Assembly (NCBI RefSeq): GCF_913057115.1
Contig: NZ_CAJXNN010000018.1
Span: 1 to 64,000, forward strand
Source: an uncultured Roseovarius sp.
GTDB taxonomy: Bacteria; Pseudomonadota; Alphaproteobacteria; Rhodobacterales; Rhodobacteraceae
Length of the DNA stretch: 64,000 nucleotides
Reading direction: 5' to 3'
In this document: piece by piece, positions 60,550 to 64,000 of the stretch
Numbering within the stretch: position 1 is the stretch's first letter
How the letters are laid out: the number at the start of each line of letters is the position of its first letter
Notes under the pieces: model-generated
What the model was told of the DNA's origin: nothing
Databases searched by the model: none
Seen by the model: only the letters and a program-made list of their open reading frames with translations
Translations under genes and position numbers: made by a program

Positions 60550-62208
60550 ATGGAAGCCGATTACATCATCGTGGGCGCAGGCAGCGCGGGCTGCGCCATG
60601 GCTTACCGGTTGTCCGAGGCCGGGCATCGGGTGCTGGTGCTGGAACATGGCGGCAGTGATGCCGGGCCGTTCATCCAGATGCCCGGTGCCTTGAGTTATC
60701 CGATGAATATGCGCCGCTATGACTGGGGCTATCAAAGCGAGCCCGAGCCGCATTTGGGCAACCGCCGTTTGGCCTGTCCGCGTGGCAAGGTGATTGGTGG
60801 CTCAAGCTCGATCAACGGCATGGCCTATGTGCGCGGCCATGCGCATGACTTTGACCATTGGCGCGATAGCGGGGCCGAGGGCTGGGGCTATGCCGATGTG
60901 CTGCCCTATTTCAAGCGGCAGGAATGCTGGCATGACGGTGGTCATGGCGGTGATCCATCGTGGCGCGGCACGGACGGGCCGTTGCATGTCACGCGCGGGG
61001 CGATGAAAAATCCGCTGACACGCGCCTTTGTCGAGGCTGGTGGGCAGGCTGGGTATCCGATCACCAAGGACTATAACGGTGAACAGCAAGAGGGCTTCGG
61101 CCCCTTCGATATGACCGTCCACAAGGGGCAACGCTGGTCTGCCGCCAGTGCCTACCTCAAGCCTGCGTTGAAGCGCGAGAACTGCGACCTGCTGCGGTGT
61201 TTCGTGCAGCGCGTGGTGATCGAGGATGGCCGCGCGGTGGGGGTGGAGGCTCAGGTGAACGGCCGAATTCAGGTGATCCGCGCACGGGCCGAGGTGGTCC
61301 TTGCGGCCTCGTCGATCAATTCCCCCAAGCTCCTGATGCTCTCGGGTGTCGGCCCCGCCGCGCATCTGGCCGAGCATGGCATTGACGTGAAAGCCGACCG
61401 CCCCGGCGTGGGCGCGAACCTGCAAGACCACCTTGAGGTTTACGTGCAGATGGCGGCCAGCCAGCCGGTAAGCCTCTACAAATACTGGAACCTCTTTGGC
61501 AAGGCCTGGGTCGGGGCGCAGTGGCTGTTCACCCGCACGGGGCCGGGCGCCTCGAACCAGTTCGAATCCTGCGGCTTCATCCGCTCGGAGGCCGGGGTCG
61601 ATTACCCCGATATCCAGTTCCATTTCCTGCCTATTGCTGTGCGCTATGACGGAAAGGTGGCCGCCGAGGGGCATGGCTTTCAGGCGCATGTCGGCCCGAT
61701 GCGCAGCAAGTCGCGCGGCACGATCAGCCTGCGCAGTGCCGACCCGGGTGATGACCCGGTGATCCGGTTCAACTACATGTCCGAGGAAAGCGACTGGCAA
61801 GAGTTCCGCAAATGTATCCGCCTCACGCGCGAGATTATCGGGCAGGAGGCCTTCAAACCCTACCTCAGCCATGAAATCCAACCCGGTGCAGAGGTTCAAA
61901 GCGATGATGAGATAGATGGCTTCATCCGCGAACACGCCGAAAGCGCCTATCACCCCTGCGGCACCTGCAAGATGGGCCGGGCAGATGATCGCATGGCGGT
62001 GGTCGACAGTGAAACCCGGGTGATCGGGGTGGAGGGCCTGCGTCTGGCCGATAGCTCGATCTTCCCGCGCATCACCAACGGCAACCTCAATGCGCCGTCG
62101 ATCATGGTGGGCGAAAAGGCCAGCGACCATATCCTTGGCCGCGCGCCCTTGCCCCCCGAGAATGCCCAGCCCTGGGTGCATCCTGATTGGCGGGCGGCGC
62201 AGCGGTGA
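60550..62208 (+). CDS. betA: choline dehydrogenase
   Basis: BetA oxidises choline to betaine aldehyde, membrane-associated and FAD-dependent. The 552-residue GMC oxidoreductase has the FAD loop [20 protein letters not shown], the GMC signatures [20 protein letters not shown] and [19 protein letters not shown], and the C-terminal active-site His region ([16 protein letters not shown]). It is the last gene of betI-betC-betB-betA. Confidence 0.95.
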   Translation: MEADYIIVGAGSAGCAMAYRLSEAGHRVLVLEHGGSDAGPFIQMPGALSYPMNMRRYDWGYQSEPEPHLGNRRLACPRGKVIGGSSSINGMAYVRGHAHDFDHWRDSGAEGWGYADVLPYFKRQECWHDGGHGGDPSWRGTDGPLHVTRGAMKNPLTRAFVEAGGQAGYPITKDYNGEQQEGFGPFDMTVHKGQRWSAASAYLKPALKRENCDLLRCFVQRVVIEDGRAVGVEAQVNGRIQVIRARAEVVLAASSINSPKLLMLSGVGPAAHLAEHGIDVKADRPGVGANLQDHLEVYVQMAASQPVSLYKYWNLFGKAWVGAQWLFTRTGPGASNQFESCGFIRSEAGVDYPDIQFHFLPIAVRYDGKVAAEGHGFQAHVGPMRSKSRGTISLRSADPGDDPVIRFNYMSEESDWQEFRKCIRLTREIIGQEAFKPYLSHEIQPGAEVQSDDEIDGFIREHAESAYHPCGTCKMGRADDRMAVVDSETRVIGVEGLRLADSSIFPRITNGNLNAPSIMVGEKASDHILGRAPLPPENAQPWVHPDWRAAQR

Positions 62209-62264
62209 GTGGCAAGAACCGTCGCTAACCCCTTGGTCAACAAGAAAAACGGTCATCTGCTTTG

Positions 62265-62292
62265 CGTCGGCACAACGTCGGTATCGCGTCGG
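62265..62292. repeat. three 11-bp direct repeats of CGTCGG
   Basis: CGTCGG occurs at 62265, 62276 and 62287, exactly 11 bp apart (units GCGTCGGCACA, ACGTCGGTATC, GCGTCGGTATT). A fourth lies out of phase at 62338. The 11-bp period suits an OmpR/PhoB-type regulator, but no partner is identified. Confidence 0.4.
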
Positions 62293-62383
62293 TATTGTGC
62301 AGGGCGTGCGGTGCAGAACCTACGAAACGTCGGTGCCTTTTGTACGCCTCTCCCGTGATGTCCGGTTTTCGTGGTCGGCCGTG

Positions 62384-62479
62384 AAAGGCGTTTCGAAACG
62401 CCTTTCTCCAAGCGCCTTCGAAGGCGCTTTGGACGCAAATTCGAATTTGCGTTGTCCAAGGCGTTTCGAAACGCCTTGG
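62384..62479. repeat. array of four perfect palindromes centred on TTCGAA
   Basis: Palindromes of 22, 20, 20 and 24 bp lie at 62384-62405, 62410-62429, 62433-62452 and 62456-62479. Each is centred on TTCGAA and they are packed 3-4 bp apart. The first and last share the core GGCGTTTCGAAACGCC, while the middle two differ outside the centre. On RNA they would be four strong hairpins after betA, likely a transcript end or REP-like element. Confidence 0.7.
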
Positions 62480-62550
62480 CGGTTGTGCTGGCCTATCCGT
62501 TTTAACCCTTTGGCGAGCCTTGGCTTGATCGGTGCCGCCAACCCGGCCAT

Positions 62551-63228
62551 ATGGGAGGGATGTTAAGGATTTGTTCATCTTTTGGCCTCGTGTTTTTTCT
62601 GGCGGGGTGTATCGGCTCCGAGGTGCCCGAGGTGTCCGATGGGCAGGTGCGGGTCATGGATGGCGATACCTTGATGGTAGCGGGGGAGACCGTGCGGCTT
62701 TTCGGAATTGATGCGCCTGAGCATGATCAGCGGTGCGAGGACGCGCGCGGTGGCGACTGGCCCTGCGGGCAAGCGGCAAAGGCAAGGTTGCGGCAGATCA
62801 TCGGCGGCACGCCGGTGGCCTGCCAGCCGCGTGAGCGTGACCGCTTTGGCCGCCTTGTCGCGACCTGCCGCGCCGGAGGCGCAGACATCGGCGCGCGGAT
62901 GGTTGAGGCGGGCATGGCCGTGGCCTATCGCCAGTATTCGCGGGCCTATGTCGCCCATGAGGCGCGGGCCAAGGCCGCGCGACGCGGCCTGCACGCGGGG
63001 CGCTACACCGCGCCCGAGGCGTTTCGCCATGGCAAGCGGCGAGCCGTGCAAGGGGCCTGCCGGATCAAGGGCAATATCTCCCGCAGTGGTGCGCGGATTT
63101 ACCATCGGCCCGGGCAGGAACACTACGACCGCACGCGAATTTCGCCCTCCCGCGGGGAGCGGTGGTTCTGTTCCGAGGCAGAGGCGCGAAAAGCCGGCTG
63201 GCGGGCGTCGAAATCACCCTTCATTTGA
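62551..63228 (+). CDS. secreted thermonuclease-like lipoprotein
   Basis: This 225-codon SNase-fold protein has a lipobox near residue 20 (LVFFLAGC), so it is probably a membrane-anchored or periplasmic nuclease. The domain shows VRVMDGDTLMVAGETVRLFG, IDAPEHDQRCEDARGG and FGRLVATCRAGGADIGARMV, with the Asp, Arg and Glu region of the SNase site. The C-terminal 60 residues are basic and hold additional Cys. The start is 62551 or the ATG at 62560, since GGAGGG lies right before the latter. Confidence 0.8.
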   Translation: MGGMLRICSSFGLVFFLAGCIGSEVPEVSDGQVRVMDGDTLMVAGETVRLFGIDAPEHDQRCEDARGGDWPCGQAAKARLRQIIGGTPVACQPRERDRFGRLVATCRAGGADIGARMVEAGMAVAYRQYSRAYVAHEARAKAARRGLHAGRYTAPEAFRHGKRRAVQGACRIKGNISRSGARIYHRPGQEHYDRTRISPSRGERWFCSEAEARKAGWRASKSPFI

Positions 63229-63302
63229 TCTTGGTCAAAGCCGAGAGGCCCTGTCCATGACTAGCCTGTCCCGGAACAACGACAAACAAGGAGTCGCGCG
63301 AC

Positions 63303-63539
63303 ATGTCTCACACCCCCCACGAACTGCACGAGGAATTCCCCGAACTGGCCGGCAAGATCACCGAGATGAAATCCTCGGATGCGCATTTCGCCAAGCTGGC
63401 CGATGAATATCACGAGGTGAACCGCGCCGTGCACCGGGCGGAAACCAACGTGGAGCCCGTTGGCCAGTTCGCCGAGGAAGACATGCGCAAGAAGCGCGCG
63501 GCGCTGAAGGATGAGCTGTACCAGATGCTCAAGGCCTGA
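63303..63539 (+). CDS. YdcH/DUF465 family small helical protein
   Basis: This 78-residue helical protein with HELHEEFPELAGKITEMKSS and HFAKLADEYHEVNRAVHRAE is a standard YdcH family member. It is more typical than the one at 1906-2130. Its function is not established. It stands alone, with GGAG about 10 bp upstream and a hairpin 25 bp downstream. Confidence 0.9.
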   Translation: MSHTPHELHEEFPELAGKITEMKSSDAHFAKLADEYHEVNRAVHRAETNVEPVGQFAEEDMRKKRAALKDELYQMLKA

Positions 63540-63564
63540 TATTGGCAAGACATAATACAAAATG

Positions 63565-63595
63565 GGGCGGTCCAAGTGGCCGCCTTATTCATTTA
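63565..63595 (+). terminator. stem-loop after the YdcH-type gene
   Basis: GGCGG-T-CC pairs with GG-CCGCC (63566-63584, one bulged T, loop AAGT), followed by TTATTCATTT. It fits an intrinsic terminator for the YdcH-type gene and lies before the convergent hydrolase stop at 63616. Confidence 0.5.
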
Positions 63596-63615
63596 TAATC
63601 AAAACACTACGGTTC

Positions 63616-64000
63616 TTAATTAACGCGATTGATGAAGGTCCAAAGCTCTGGCACGGTATCGCTGCGCCAAAGATCGGTGTGGCCCGCACCGGGGACTTCC
63701 AAAAACCGTTTGTCGTCGCTGGCCGCCGCCTCAAAAAGCGCACGGCCCTGCTCCGGCGGGATCATCTGGTCGTTCTGCCCATGCACCACCAAAAGCGGCA
63801 TGGTCAGTTGCGCGGCCCCCGACATGCTGGCCCACTCCTGCGTCAGATGCGCCAGTAGCGGATCAATGCCGGGGTAAAGATGCCGGGCCACGTCGTGGAC
63901 CGAGGTAAAGGGCGCCTCAAGGATCACGCCCGCGGGGGACAGGCCATTTTCCGCATCCGTCACGACCGAGCCCAAAAGCTGTACCGCCACGCCCGTCCCA
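63616..64000 (-). CDS. alpha/beta-hydrolase, partial (5' end beyond window)
   Basis: The visible C-terminal 127 residues follow a nucleophile-elbow-like GTGVAVQLLGSV at the window edge (the G-x-S-x-G Ser would lie outside). They contain the acid turn PLLVVHGQNDQMIPPEQGRA and the catalytic His in VPGAGHTDLW. This is a serine hydrolase of the Bem46/DUF1057-like group by appearance. Substrate unknown, truncated by the window end. Confidence 0.75.
   Translation of the reverse strand, partial: GTGVAVQLLGSVVTDAENGLSPAGVILEAPFTSVHDVARHLYPGIDPLLAHLTQEWASMSGAAQLTMPLLVVHGQNDQMIPPEQGRALFEAAASDDKRFLEVPGAGHTDLWRSDTVPELWTFINRVN

Noticed and set aside
1-64000. CRISPR arrays, rRNA genes and insertion sequences
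   Set aside because: No regularly spaced direct repeats with unique spacers, no rRNA-like sequence, and no transposase frame was seen on either strand.

Overview
The window reads as chromosome from a marine-type alphaproteobacterium of the family Rhodobacteraceae (Roseobacter group). The evidence is the overall gene style and GC-rich codon use, together with several families typical of that group: an Hsp20/DUF1150 pair, a fused ATP sulfurylase/APS kinase, DUF6647, a Hint-domain protein, and choXWV next to betI-betC-betB-betA. No species can be named from the sequence alone.

Layout. Positions 1-17,560 hold ordinary chromosomal genes: purEK, a small heat-shock pair, two glycosyltransferases, a bifunctional sulfate-activation enzyme, an FNR-boxed cytochrome c peroxidase, trxB with a divergent Lrp regulator, the lgt-midA-pgeF operon, ubiK and matB. 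Positions 17,874-45,492 hold a complete extracellular contractile injection system (eCIS, related to Afp/PVC). A SARP/BTAD-type regulator with its own terminator is followed by an unbroken plus-strand run of 19 genes, many joined by ATGA-type overlaps. They encode sheath, tube, a zinc-ribbon protein, tail terminator, AAA+ ATPase, a 1,753-residue DUF4157-like/tape-measure-like giant, tube initiator, LysM-like protein, hub, spike, PAAR tip, gp25, two baseplate-J proteins, a gp7-like wedge protein and a DUF6519 fibre-like protein. Positions 45,787-51,592 return to chromosomal genes (HTH regulator, FabH-like synthase, dehydrogenase, csaA, proC, ybjN, an acetyltransferase), with a strikingly organised non-coding region at 50,560-50,840. 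Positions 52,116-62,208 form a choline/choline-O-sulfate island: the ChoXWV importer, an orphan family-5 solute-binding protein, and betI-betC-betB-betA. The right end carries a secreted nuclease, a small YdcH-type protein and a truncated hydrolase.

How the genes fit together. The eCIS genes should build one phage-tail-like needle: hub, spike and PAAR at the tip, gp25, J and gp7-like proteins in the baseplate, tube and sheath in the trunk, a Pvc16-like cap, and an Afp15-like ATPase. The giant protein is the best candidate for tape measure and/or cargo. Just upstream of the operon, GTGA tetramers sit on an exact 11-bp lattice, which is the expected geometry for the winged-helix regulator encoded immediately before. 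The choline genes import choline, hydrolyse choline sulfate and oxidise choline to glycine betaine.

Most notable observations: the 11-bp operator array; the giant fusion; a duplicated domain inside the sheath; and, upstream of ybjN, two tandem ~90-bp modules with the same five-site palindrome layout but different palindromes (TCGTACGA versus TGTACA), flanked by DnaA-box-like and CtrA-box-like sequences.
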